Made by a program: the position numbers and the translations under genes. A stretch of 64,000 nt of DNA from Gammaproteobacteria bacterium (lineage in GTDB: Bacteria; Pseudomonadota; Gammaproteobacteria; UBA4575), in contig JAWPMW010000001.1 of the NCBI GenBank assembly GCA_033344735.1, positions 2,206,171-2,270,170 on the forward strand, written 5' to 3'. Of this stretch, positions 8,609 to 16,845 are shown piece by piece (position 1 is the stretch's first letter; the number at the start of each line of letters is the position of its first letter). The notes under the pieces are model-generated. The model ran no database searches, was not told where the DNA came from, and was given only the letters and a program-made list of their open reading frames with translations.

Positions 8609-9894
8609 GCGGAAAACCTGTTTATGTAGTTGATGGATTGCGTAGTCCAATTTTAAAAGCTCGTGGGAGACCGGGTCCATTTACAGCAGCAGATATGTCG
8701 CTAGCAGTTGCGCGTTCACTACTCAGCAAGCATTCACAGAGTGCAGAAAATATTGATGAAATCATATTGGGTTGTGTCATGCCGCGTGCAGACGAAGCAA
8801 ATATTGCGCGTTTAGTTGGTTTGCGCTTAGATCTTCCAGATTCTATCCCTGCTTGGACTGTGCAAAGAAATTGTGCTTCTGGCATGCAAGCACTAGACAG
8901 TGCAATGGGTCAAATTCGCTTGGGCAACTCTAACTTAGTGTTGGCAGGTGGCGTGGAAGCTATGAGTCATGCGCCATTATTGTTTAAAGAGCAGTATGTG
9001 CACTGGCTAGCGGATTTAGCCAAAGCCAAATCTGTTAAATCCAAGTTAAAAGTAATTGCCAAATTTCGTCCCGGCTTACTGAAGCCAATTATTGGTTTGC
9101 TATGTGGACTAACCGACCCGACAGTGAATATGTCCATGGGGCAAACTGCTGAGAAAATTGCTTATCGGTTTAATATTTCACGAGAAGAAATGGATGAATA
9201 TGCCATTCGTAGTCATTTGCGGCTAGCGAAAGCGCAGCAAGATAATTTATTCAAACAAGAAATAGAACCACTGTACGACAAGCATGGAAAACTTCATGAG
9301 TACGATGATGGTGTGCGTCCAGATTCAAGTATGGAGAAACTGGCAAAGTTAAGAGCGGTGTTTGATAAGCCAAATGGCAAGATTACAGCTGGCAACAGCG
9401 CGCAAATTAGTGATGGTGCTGCCTGGCTAATGCTGGCTTCTGAAAAAGCACTTAAACAATTTGATCTTAGTCCGATAGCGAAATTAACTAGCTGTCATTG
9501 GGCTGGGCTAGACCCCTCAGAAATGGGCTTAGGGCCGGTTCATGCAACTAATTTGCTTCTTAAGAAGAATAAGCTTGCCTTAGATGACATCGATTTTTGG
9601 GAGCTGAATGAAGCTTTTGCTGGGCAGGTGTTAGCATGCCTCGCTGCATTCAATGATGCCGATTATTGCAAACAACAGTTTAACTCCAGGAAAGCATGGG
9701 GACTAATAGACCAGGAGAAATTAAATGTTCATGGTGGAGCTGTGGCAAGTGGTCACCCGGTCGGTATGACGGGCGCGAGAATAGTTCTGCATATGATACA
9801 CATTTTGAAACAGAACAATGCACATAAAGGTATTGCTACATTATGTATTGGCGGTGGGCAAGGTGGAGCAATGTTAGTTGAGACAGTGCAATGA
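8605..9894 (+). CDS. fadI: Acetyl-CoA acyltransferase (thiolase), FadA/FadI-like
   Basis: A 429-residue thiolase. The nucleophilic Cys90 lies in RNCASGMQALDSA, and the second half contains NEAFAG (Asn335), GHP (His384) and the base Cys414 in LCIGGGQGG, so the catalytic set is complete. It cleaves 3-ketoacyl-CoA into acetyl-CoA and a shortened acyl-CoA. The ATG at 8605 is preferred over an upstream TTG because GGGAGAA lies just before it and it overlaps the fadE stop as ATGA. The length and the partner favour a FadI-like enzyme, but FadA nomenclature is possible. Confidence 0.92.
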   Translation: MSGKPVYVVDGLRSPILKARGRPGPFTAADMSLAVARSLLSKHSQSAENIDEIILGCVMPRADEANIARLVGLRLDLPDSIPAWTVQRNCASGMQALDSAMGQIRLGNSNLVLAGGVEAMSHAPLLFKEQYVHWLADLAKAKSVKSKLKVIAKFRPGLLKPIIGLLCGLTDPTVNMSMGQTAEKIAYRFNISREEMDEYAIRSHLRLAKAQQDNLFKQEIEPLYDKHGKLHEYDDGVRPDSSMEKLAKLRAVFDKPNGKITAGNSAQISDGAAWLMLASEKALKQFDLSPIAKLTSCHWAGLDPSEMGLGPVHATNLLLKKNKLALDDIDFWELNEAFAGQVLACLAAFNDADYCKQQFNSRKAWGLIDQEKLNVHGGAVASGHPVGMTGARIVLHMIHILKQNNAHKGIATLCIGGGQGGAMLVETVQ

Positions 9895-11921
9895 GTAAGA
9901 AGCAATACAAACACTGGCAAATTGAACAAGACGATAATCAAATCGCTTGGTTGTATTTAAATTATGCTGATGGAAGCACAAATATTCTAACTAAACATGT
10001 TCTAGATGAATTAAAACAAATTCTAGAAAACTTACCTGCCATGAATGCGGCGGGTTTGATAATCAGTTCTAAAAAATCCAATGGTTTTTTGGCAGGTGCT
10101 GATATTACTGAATTTACTGCGTTAAAAACTAGTGAAGCGGCATTTAAAAAATTACGCTTCGGTCAAAGCGTGTTTGATTTAATTGAAAAATTACCATTCC
10201 CGACCTTGGCATTAATTCATGGATTTTGTTTGGGTGGCGGATTGGAGTTAGCCTTAGCTTGTACTTATCGTGTGGCAGAAAATTCTGCTAAATGTAAATT
10301 AGGTTTGCCTGAGGTTAGGCTAGGCATTCATCCAGGTTACGGTGGAGCAGTTCGTTTGCCAGAATTAATAGGTGACTTGCCTGCGATGCAATTAATGCTT
10401 GCCGGACGCGTTGTTGTTGCCAAACAAGCAAAAAGAATGGGGATAGTCGATGCTGCAGTACCAGTAAGACAGATGCGAGTTACTGCTATTGCACTGGTTA
10501 AAAGTGGCAAACAAAAACGGCAGCCTTCATGGTTAAGTACGCTTGCATCTTATCCTATTGCAAAGCAAGCAAGCGCCTTCTTTATGCGTCAACAAATTAA
10601 GAAGAGGATCTCTCCCACGCATTACCCGGCGCCGTATAAACTTTTAGAGTGCTGGAAGAATTTTTCATCTAATCGACAGCAGAAATTTATTGAAGAAGCG
10701 AGTTCTGTTACTGACTTATTTGCAAATTCACCGGGAACGCAACAACTCGTTCGTGTATTTATGTTGCAGGAACGTATGAAGTCACTTGCTAAAAGCGGAT
10801 CATTTGAGCCGCAGCATGTGCATGTCGTTGGAGCAGGAATAATGGGAGGGGATATTGCTGCATGGTGTGCAATGCAGGGCTTCCAAGTGACTTTGCAGGA
10901 TCGCGAGCCTAAATATATTGCTCCTGCTATTAAGCGTGCACATAAACTTTTCGACAAAAAAATTCGTGATTCACATTTGTGTGTCGCTGCTAAAGATCGG
11001 TTAATGCCAGATCATCATGGTGCTGGTGTCGGTAAAGCTGATGTCGTAATTGAAGCCATTTACGAAAACTTGGAAGCTAAGCAAGCGTTGTACGCGCAAA
11101 TTGAACCGCAGATACGAGAGGATACAATTCTAGCAACCAATACCTCTAGTTTGCCTCTAGAGGTGCTATCAGAAAAATTAGCGGACCCAAGCCGACTGGT
11201 TGGGCTGCACTTTTTTAATCCTGTTGCCAAAATGCAATTGGTGGAAATTATTCATGCAGATAATACTAATCAACAAGTGCTGGATAATTCAGCAAGATTT
11301 GTTAAAAAAATTAGCAGACTGCCATTACCTGTTAAATCGTCGCCAGGTTTCTTAGTTAACCGAATTCTCATGCCTTACATTATGGAAGCTATAATTTTAG
11401 TTGACGAAGGCGTTGCACCTGAGATTATTGATTACGCGGCTGTCGATTTTGGTATGCCTATGGGGCCAATAGAATTGGCGGATGTGGTTGGTCTAGATAT
11501 ATGTAGTCATGTAGGTAAAGTATTGGCTGACGCATTTAATCTGCCAACGTCTGATCGATTGCAACAAAAGTTAGACCAAGGTGAATTGGGCAGAAAGTCA
11601 GGCCAAGGTTTTTATCTATGGAAAAATGGCAAAGTTTCTAAACAAAATAAATCTAATATTCCAGTCGATAAGCAGGTACAGGATCGGCTTATTTTAAGTT
11701 TGGTTAACGAAACTGTGAAATGTTTAGAAGAAGAATTAGTTGCTGATGCTGATTTGCTTGATGCTGGTGTGATATTTGGTACAGGCTTTGCACCATTTCG
11801 TGGTGGGCCAATACAATATGCAAGAAGTGCTGGATCAATTCGATTGCGTGATCGTCTAAGTGAGTTACAGTCAAAGTGCGGAGAGCGTTTTAAATCATCA
11901 GCGGGCTGGAGCCAATTATAA
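9891..11921 (+). CDS. fadJ: Bifunctional enoyl-CoA hydratase / 3-hydroxyacyl-CoA dehydrogenase
   Basis: A fusion of an N-terminal crotonase domain (residues about 10-200; catalytic Glu119 in GGGLELALAC and Glu141 in LPEVRLGIHPGYGG) and an NAD-dependent dehydrogenase (Rossmann motif GAGIMGG at 314-320, Ser420, catalytic His440 in GLHFFNP, Glu452). It hydrates enoyl-CoA and oxidises the product to 3-ketoacyl-CoA. At 676 residues it is slightly shorter than E. coli FadB or FadJ. It overlaps the thiolase gene by four bases (ATGA), the usual arrangement for subunits of one complex. Confidence 0.92.
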   Translation: MSKKQYKHWQIEQDDNQIAWLYLNYADGSTNILTKHVLDELKQILENLPAMNAAGLIISSKKSNGFLAGADITEFTALKTSEAAFKKLRFGQSVFDLIEKLPFPTLALIHGFCLGGGLELALACTYRVAENSAKCKLGLPEVRLGIHPGYGGAVRLPELIGDLPAMQLMLAGRVVVAKQAKRMGIVDAAVPVRQMRVTAIALVKSGKQKRQPSWLSTLASYPIAKQASAFFMRQQIKKRISPTHYPAPYKLLECWKNFSSNRQQKFIEEASSVTDLFANSPGTQQLVRVFMLQERMKSLAKSGSFEPQHVHVVGAGIMGGDIAAWCAMQGFQVTLQDREPKYIAPAIKRAHKLFDKKIRDSHLCVAAKDRLMPDHHGAGVGKADVVIEAIYENLEAKQALYAQIEPQIREDTILATNTSSLPLEVLSEKLADPSRLVGLHFFNPVAKMQLVEIIHADNTNQQVLDNSARFVKKISRLPLPVKSSPGFLVNRILMPYIMEAIILVDEGVAPEIIDYAAVDFGMPMGPIELADVVGLDICSHVGKVLADAFNLPTSDRLQQKLDQGELGRKSGQGFYLWKNGKVSKQNKSNIPVDKQVQDRLILSLVNETVKCLEEELVADADLLDAGVIFGTGFAPFRGGPIQYARSAGSIRLRDRLSELQSKCGERFKSSAGWSQL

Positions 11922-11929
11922 TCAATACC

Positions 11930-13699
11930 ATGACGCGACGTACGAGCTATACCGACGACGCATTCACTATTGGGCAAGCGTTTAATGAGCGCGTTAAATT
12001 AACGCCTGATAAGGCTGCTTATACTGAATTTAATCATCAAACTAAAAAGTGGCAATCTTATACCTGGGATGAAACCAGAACTTTAGCAGCATCTGTTCAA
12101 CAGTGGCTGAGTGAATTAGGCATTGCTGCGGGGGATAGAATTGGGTTAATGCTGCCAAATAGCGTGATGTGGGTTGCTATTGATCAAGCGGCGGCTGGTA
12201 TGGGAATTATTACTGTCCCGCTATATCCAAATGACCGTGAAGATAATGTTCATTACATATTAGAAAAAACCGATTGTCGATTATTGATGATATCTTCACA
12301 AGAACAGTGCGAGTTGGCTAAAGATTTTATTGATGAAATTGAATCGTTGAATAGTATTGTATTGATTGACGATATTGGTGCCAGTGATGGTTTGCCTATT
12401 TTAAAGAATCAGCTTAAAAAATTCGATGACTCGATATTTATCAGTGATAGTTGCTCATGCAATGATCCTGCAACGATTGTATTTACATCTGGGACTACAG
12501 GACGACCAAAAGGCGTCATTCTTAGTCATCGAAATTTGCTAGTAAATGCGGCTGATTCTGGACGTGCAATGCCGGTTGGAGAAGAGGATCAATTATTATC
12601 TTTCTTGCCGTTATCGCATACATTTGAGAGAACTACAGGATATTATGCCCCCATGCTGCATGGCGCAGAAATTACTTACACACGTTCAATTGATCAGTTG
12701 GCAGAAGATTTGCAAATAATTAAGCCAACTATTTTAATTTCGGTGCCACGTATTTATGAGCGTGTTTACGCAAAGATTATTGCGCAAGTGCAATCTAAGT
12801 CTGCTATTGCTCAAAGACTTTTCAGTCACGCCCATGAAATAGGATATAAGAAATTCTGTTATCAGCAAGGAACGGGTGGTTGGTCAATATCATTTCTGCT
12901 ACACCCTTTGCTGGATGAGATAGTAGCAAAAAAAATTCGCGAAAAATTAGGCGGAAGACTTAAGTTTGCGGTAGCAGGCGGTGCGGCATTTGCAAAAGAG
13001 TTGAACGCTTTTTTTATTGGAATGGGTGTGAATGTTGTACAAGGTTATGGAATGACCGAAAGCTCGCCGGTCATTTCTGCAAATAGAGTTGATAAGAATA
13101 TTGTTGGAAGTGTTGGCATTGCCTTTGATAATGTTGAAGTTAAATTATCTGGTGTGGGGGAATTGATGGTACGTGGTGATTCGGTGATGCAGGGTTACTG
13201 GGATAATGAAGAAGCAACCAAAGAAGTGCTAACTGAAGATGGTTGGTTACACACGGGTGATATTGCGCGAATTGAAGATGGCATTATTTATATTACGGGT
13301 CGAGTGAAAGATATTATTGTGCTATCTAATGGCGAGAAGATTCCACCCGCTGATGTTGAGCATGCAGTATGTTCGGATGCTTTATTTGATCAAGCGATTG
13401 TGATTGGTGAGCGTAAGCCATTTTTATCTACAATAGTGGTGCTAAATTCTGAGCAGTGTAAATTGCAGCGCATTAATACAAATAATTTAAATAGCGAAGA
13501 AGTTAAATCGCAATTACTGAAAAAAATTAGTGCTTATATGGACGAATTCCCTGGTTATGCGCAAATTTATCAAATTACTGCTACGTTTGAACCTTGGGAA
13601 GTAGAAAATGGTTTGTTAACGCCTACTTTGAAAATTAAACGTGAAAAAGTAAAGCAGCTATTTAAGAAAGAAATAGATGCAATGTACGCAGGACACTAA
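11930..13699 (+). CDS. fadD: Long-chain fatty-acid--CoA ligase
   Basis: An AMP-forming ligase of 589 residues. The phosphate loop TSGTTGRPKG is at residues 186-195, the adenine motif YGMTESSP is near 370, and the hinge TGDIARIEDGIIYITGR is followed by KDIIVLSNGEKIPP, the long-chain (FAA1/AACS-like) subgroup signature. It activates free fatty acids to acyl-CoA, feeding the enzymes encoded upstream. It begins eight bases after the preceding stop with no obvious ribosome binding site. Its stop codon abuts that of the convergent gene at 13700 with no room for a terminator. Confidence 0.92.
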   Translation: MTRRTSYTDDAFTIGQAFNERVKLTPDKAAYTEFNHQTKKWQSYTWDETRTLAASVQQWLSELGIAAGDRIGLMLPNSVMWVAIDQAAAGMGIITVPLYPNDREDNVHYILEKTDCRLLMISSQEQCELAKDFIDEIESLNSIVLIDDIGASDGLPILKNQLKKFDDSIFISDSCSCNDPATIVFTSGTTGRPKGVILSHRNLLVNAADSGRAMPVGEEDQLLSFLPLSHTFERTTGYYAPMLHGAEITYTRSIDQLAEDLQIIKPTILISVPRIYERVYAKIIAQVQSKSAIAQRLFSHAHEIGYKKFCYQQGTGGWSISFLLHPLLDEIVAKKIREKLGGRLKFAVAGGAAFAKELNAFFIGMGVNVVQGYGMTESSPVISANRVDKNIVGSVGIAFDNVEVKLSGVGELMVRGDSVMQGYWDNEEATKEVLTEDGWLHTGDIARIEDGIIYITGRVKDIIVLSNGEKIPPADVEHAVCSDALFDQAIVIGERKPFLSTIVVLNSEQCKLQRINTNNLNSEEVKSQLLKKISAYMDEFPGYAQIYQITATFEPWEVENGLLTPTLKIKREKVKQLFKKEIDAMYAGH

Positions 13700-14023
13700 T
13701 TAGCTTTCAGTAAAATAAGTTTGTGTCATATCTCCTTCAGTGTCGATATCTACTGAAGAAACATTTGGCAGTTTTTTTAAAATATATGCAGCCATTAATG
13801 TGGCCATTTTTTCGTTTTCGCTGTGGATTGATGTTAGGATCTTGTCAGCTGCAATTTGACACCGCTGCACATTGTTTGGGCTATCAACCCACTCGCGGCT
13901 CATTTGCCAGCCGGAATCCATGTCAAGGTCCATTTTATTAAAAAACTCATCGGCTTCTATTAGCATATAATCTGGTACTTCAATGGGAATTGTTTTCTCA
14001 TCAACAACAACTTTGAGTATCAT
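13700..14023 (-). CDS. Hypothetical protein (107 aa)
   Basis: An unrecognised small soluble protein. It starts with two beta strands (MILKVVVDEKTIPIEVPDYML), followed by a helical acidic region. AAGGA lies nine bases before ATG 14023; an extended frame begins at TTG 14032 but lacks that support. The segment SENEKMATLMAAYILKKLPNVSSVDIDTEGD resembles an amphipathic helix followed by a strand. It is monocistronic, convergent with fadD, and divergent from the PKHD hydroxylase. Confidence 0.65.
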   Translation of the reverse strand: MILKVVVDEKTIPIEVPDYMLIEADEFFNKMDLDMDSGWQMSREWVDSPNNVQRCQIAADKILTSIHSENEKMATLMAAYILKKLPNVSSVDIDTEGDMTQTYFTES

Positions 14024-14073
14024 GGTGTGCAATCCTTAGCTAAAACCTCATTATAACGAACAAGAGATTAATC

Positions 14074-14751
14074 GTGCTGATTCATTTGAAAAATGTACTA
14101 GGCTCAAAAGAGTTGTTAAAAGTACAAGAACTGATGACCAATGCTAATTATGTTGATGGGAAGCTAAGCGCTGGTTCGGTGGCTAGTCAAGTAAAGCATA
14201 ATCAAGAGATAGCTTGCGATGATCCTATAGTCGAAGCCTTAAATAATATTGTGATGGGGAATTTGGTAAGGCATAAAACTTATCAACGAGCGGCTTTGCC
14301 GTTAAAGGTGGCAAGCCCATTTTATGCCTGTTACCAGCAAGGTATGCATTATGGAGAACATATTGATGATCCGGTCATGGGCTCAGGTAATAATCCAAAA
14401 TATCGTTCTGATCTAGCATTGACTATATTTTTAAATCAGCCTGATCATTATCAAGGTGGTGAGTTATTGATACAAACAGATTATGGCCAGCAACAAATTA
14501 AATACCCTGCGGGCGATGCTGTGATGTACCCAGCAACCACGCGTCACAAAGTAGCGCAAGTGATATCGGGTAAACGAATGGTTGCTGTGACATGGGTGCA
14601 AAGTTTGATTAAAGACGCTGAGCAAAGAGCATTGTTGTATCAACTTGCTTGTGCGCGTGAAAAATTATTACGTAAGCAGTCTGGTGAAGAGCATACCAAG
14701 CAAGTTGATTTGGTTTATGTGAACCTTGTGCGTAAGTGGAGTGAACTCTAA
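14074..14751 (+). CDS. PKHD-type Fe(II)/2-oxoglutarate hydroxylase (YbiX/PiuC family)
   Basis: 225 residues, the normal length for this family. Iron ligands are His96 and Asp98 (GEHID) and His158 (TTRHKV); Arg168 in SGKRM is the 2-oxoglutarate anchor. The central LTIFLNQPDHYQGGEL segment is diagnostic. In other proteobacteria, members are often linked to TonB receptors and iron uptake, but no receptor gene is nearby here. It starts at GTG. It precedes apt by 12 bases and could be cotranscribed with it. The substrate is unknown. Confidence 0.9.
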   Translation: MLIHLKNVLGSKELLKVQELMTNANYVDGKLSAGSVASQVKHNQEIACDDPIVEALNNIVMGNLVRHKTYQRAALPLKVASPFYACYQQGMHYGEHIDDPVMGSGNNPKYRSDLALTIFLNQPDHYQGGELLIQTDYGQQQIKYPAGDAVMYPATTRHKVAQVISGKRMVAVTWVQSLIKDAEQRALLYQLACAREKLLRKQSGEEHTKQVDLVYVNLVRKWSEL

Positions 14752-14763
14752 AAAATTTATATT

Positions 14764-15276
14764 ATGGATTTAAAGTCTTTAATTCGAGATATTCCAGATT
14801 TTCCAAAACCAGGAATCATGTTTCGTGATATCACAACTTTATTGCAAGATCATCAAGGGCTAAGTTATGTCATAGATCATTTTGCGAATAATTTCTCGGA
14901 GCATCAAGTGGATTATATTATTGCAATTGAGTCTCGTGGATTCATATTGGGTGCGCCGCTTGCATATCATTTGGGTGCTGGTTTTGTTCCAGTTCGTAAA
15001 TCAGGGAAGTTGCCCGCAAAAGTACATTCGGTTGATTATGAACTAGAATATGGTGCTGATAGTCTTGAAATTCATAGAGATGCCATTAAACCCGGCAGCA
15101 AAGTGTTAGTTGTTGATGATGTCATTGCTACGGGAGGTACGGCAGCAGCGACGGCTAAGCTACTTGATCAATTTGACTGTGAGCTATTAGGATTTGCTTT
15201 TATTGTTGAGCTAACTGCTTTGGCAGGGAGAGATATACTACCTGTCGCACCTGTACATTCTATCGTTAAGTATTAG
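14764..15276 (+). CDS. apt: Adenine phosphoribosyltransferase
   Basis: A 170-residue type I phosphoribosyltransferase. The PRPP-binding motif [16 protein letters not shown] is at about residues 115-130, and the N-terminal [16 protein letters not shown] is characteristic of Apt. The segment [13 protein letters not shown] supplies the purine-binding loop. It converts adenine and PRPP into AMP in purine salvage. Cytoplasmic. No clear ribosome binding site is seen upstream, and it may rely on readthrough from the hydroxylase gene. Confidence 0.95.
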   Translation: MDLKSLIRDIPDFPKPGIMFRDITTLLQDHQGLSYVIDHFANNFSEHQVDYIIAIESRGFILGAPLAYHLGAGFVPVRKSGKLPAKVHSVDYELEYGADSLEIHRDAIKPGSKVLVVDDVIATGGTAAATAKLLDQFDCELLGFAFIVELTALAGRDILPVAPVHSIVKY

Positions 15277-15364
15277 TTGATAGGAATATATTGTGAGCTT
15301 ACTCGCAAAAGTAATGGCGTTGTAGAGCTAATATATTGTCATAAAGTACTAACAGCGATGCAAC

Positions 15365-15556
15365 ATGAAGGATTTAACTAAAAATAGCAGGCTTACGGAG
15401 CAAGAGCGGCGAAATTTAAATTCGACAGCCGAAGCGGATGTGTTAGAACGTAGAAAGAGGCCTGATCGAAGACTGGCTGGGTTAGATGTGCGAGTAATAG
15501 ATGTGACTGAAACTGCCTTTTTGAATTTCATTCATCAACTCATACCAAAGAAGTAG
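15365..15556 (+). CDS. Small basic hypothetical protein (63 aa)
   Basis: A short, strongly basic protein with a central ERRKRPDRR stretch (residues about 29-37) and a hydrophobic C-terminal helix. I do not recognise it. No good ribosome binding site precedes ATG 15365, and an antisense frame of similar length overlaps it. I keep it because its composition looks protein-like, with Arg/Lys-rich helices and charged N-terminus, whereas the antisense frame is Ser-rich and looks like a shadow. Confidence 0.4.
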   Translation: MKDLTKNSRLTEQERRNLNSTAEADVLERRKRPDRRLAGLDVRVIDVTETAFLNFIHQLIPKK

Positions 15557-15677
15557 CGTGCGCTATATTATTATTCTTGCGTGAGTTTTTAAGTCCGGTT
15601 GTATTTGCAGGAATAAACCAATAGCAGCTAGCTTGTGCTAGTGTGATTTTGTTCCCTTAATGGGTTTCTAATATGGT

Positions 15678-15836
15678 TTAAAAACCTGCAGTTCTAATAT
15701 CTTCTAAGTTTAATTTATCACTATCTGAATTTAGTCCAGGCTCTTCATCAGTTTTTTTTGCTGATGTAATAGATTCTGATGAATCACTATATTCTTCTTC
15801 TAAGCTATCTACAGGGCGTTGATCTTCTTTAGACAT
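15678..15836 (-). CDS. Very small acidic protein (52 aa)
   Basis: A frame of 52 codons, shorter than usual gene-calling limits, reads from ATG (complement of 15834-15836) to TAA (complement of 15678-15680). GAGGAAAG stands directly upstream at ideal spacing, the best ribosome binding site in this neighbourhood. The product begins MSKEDQRPVDSLEEEY, is rich in Ser, Asp and Glu, and ends in IRTAGF; it has no membrane segment and is probably disordered. Function unknown. It lies alone in an otherwise empty 600-base gap and is not obviously part of an operon. Confidence 0.6.
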   Translation of the reverse strand: MSKEDQRPVDSLEEEYSDSSESITSAKKTDEEPGLNSDSDKLNLEDIRTAGF

Positions 15837-16104
15837 TTATCTTTCCTCACAATTTTAGAATTTTCACGCAGTAAAAATTCTATATAAGTTAGGTTACATT
15901 AAGCTTAAATTTATGTAAGTTTTTCGTGTGATAGTTCACAATTTTGTACTGTTCAATTGAGAACTAGTTGGTAAATTTTTAATGAGAATACATAGTTGTA
16001 TTTGAGTGTATTGTTGAAATAAATTAAAGATATTAATTTACAATGAGTTATTAGTTCTCATTAGAGCTTAACTTTAAGAATAAAGCGTGAAAGCTTAGTG
16101 CATA
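15837..16104. other. A+T-rich gap with no recognised gene
   Basis: This stretch separates the 52-residue minus-strand gene from the terminator of the cassette at 16.1-18.6 kb. It probably contains the promoter of the small gene, but no pair of hexamers stands out. I see no RNA gene or repeat in it. Confidence 0.4.
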
Positions 16105-16131
16105 AAAAAGCCGCGACTGGCGCGGCTTTTT
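16105..16131. terminator. Strong intrinsic terminator ending the Cas6-like/RspA-like cassette
   Basis: AAAAAGCCGCG (16105-16115) pairs perfectly with CGCGGCTTTTT (16121-16131) around a five-base loop. Read on the minus strand it is a G+C-rich stem followed by U residues, 22 bases beyond the stop of the 67-residue gene. It can also terminate in the opposite direction. Confidence 0.88.
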
Positions 16132-16152
16132 AAACAAATGTCTTAGAGTGAA

Positions 16153-16356
16153 TTAAGCGTGCGAACCTTTTTCACCGTGTGCATCATCAACAACATCCAT
16201 GGCCAGTTTAGAATACTCTTCGCGGTAGCCACTTAATTCAGCACCATCTTCGGGTGTGAAGTATTCTTCAGCAGAAACGCCACGAGCACGATCTAGCTCG
16301 ATAAATTTCTTTTGCATTTCTAACATTTTTTTAATTTTGTCTTGCTTAGAGCTCAT
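16153..16356 (-). CDS. Small hypothetical protein, last gene of the sulfur-associated cassette (67 aa)
   Basis: A 67-residue charged helical protein with no cysteines and no membrane segment. A Lys-rich N-terminus (MSSKQDKIKKMLEMQKKF) is followed by an acidic stretch with GVSAEEYFTPEDGAELSGY and a His-containing tail. GGAGG lies ideally before the ATG, so translation should be efficient. It follows the DsrC-like gene after a 92-base gap containing a perfect hairpin, and is followed by a strong terminator. I do not know its function; its position suggests a partner of the DsrC-like protein. Confidence 0.7.
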   Translation of the reverse strand: MSSKQDKIKKMLEMQKKFIELDRARGVSAEEYFTPEDGAELSGYREEYSKLAMDVVDDAHGEKGSHA

Positions 16357-16412
16357 GGGCCCTCCGAAAGTAATTTAATTCAAATTCTGTAAATAAATAT
16401 TAATTCATATTG

Positions 16413-16433
16413 TCGGGATGTTATGTATCCCGA
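16413..16433 (-). repeat. Perfect hairpin between the DsrC-like gene and the 67-aa gene
   Basis: TCGGGAT (16413-16419) and ATCCCGA (16427-16433) form a seven-base perfect stem with a seven-base loop, just downstream of the DsrC-like stop on the minus strand. No U-tract follows, so it is unlikely to be a terminator. It may be an mRNA stability or processing element, comparable in shape to hairpins in the dsr operon. Confidence 0.55.
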
Positions 16434-16448
16434 TAGAGAGTATGTGAA

Positions 16449-16790
16449 CTAGTAGCCGCCTTTACGTCGGCTTTCTGGTAGTCCACCGATTCTGCCGCCT
16501 TGCTTGCTGGGGTCGCCAGGGAACAGATCATAGAGTGTTTTTGCATTAATGCTTTTATCACCCCATAGTTTGGTCATTGCTTTAACCATGTTGCGTGTAT
16601 TTGGTTGATTGCCTGCATTATTAATAAATTCATCACGCAAGTAGTTGACCACGTCCCAATGTCTGTCAGTCAATTCGACGCCTTCTTCCTTGGCGATGAC
16701 TTCAGCAAGTGCTTCTGACCAGTCTTCAATATTGGTTAGGAATCCGCTTGGTGTGGTTTCAATAGACTTTCCATCAACTTCAATTGACAT
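16449..16790 (-). CDS. DsrC/TusE-family protein without redox cysteines (RspA-like)
   Basis: 113 residues aligning by eye with the true DsrC at 22668: the same opening (SIEVDGKSIETTPSGFL against AIEVDGQSYETDEEGYL), the same LTDRHWDVVNYLRDEF helix, and the same YDLFPGDPSKQGGRIGGLP arm. The arm lacks both catalytic cysteines: the first is replaced in KQGGR, and the protein ends in GGY instead of GCV. It therefore cannot carry sulfur as a persulfide or trisulfide. Cysteine-less DsrC relatives have been called RspA and proposed to be regulatory. AGGAGA precedes the ATG. The gene sits between a Cas6-like gene and a small gene. Confidence 0.88.
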   Translation of the reverse strand: MSIEVDGKSIETTPSGFLTNIEDWSEALAEVIAKEEGVELTDRHWDVVNYLRDEFINNAGNQPNTRNMVKAMTKLWGDKSINAKTLYDLFPGDPSKQGGRIGGLPESRRKGGY

Positions 16791-16845
16791 AATTTATTCT
16801 CCTAACAACTTAACTTTATATATGTGTTCAATAATTTTCAGGGCG

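Noticed and set aside
10622..10957. Minus-strand frame of 111 codons inside the FadJ-type gene
   Set aside because: Cys- and Ser-rich antisense product of a well-defined enzyme gene; no start signal.
13723..13941. Plus-strand frame of 72 codons opposite the gene at 13700-14023
   Set aside because: No ribosome binding site and an unnatural Cys/Phe-rich composition; antisense to a better candidate.
15349..15531. Minus-strand frame of 60 codons opposite the 63-residue gene
   Set aside because: Ser-rich composition and no ribosome binding site; it looks like the shadow of the plus-strand frame.
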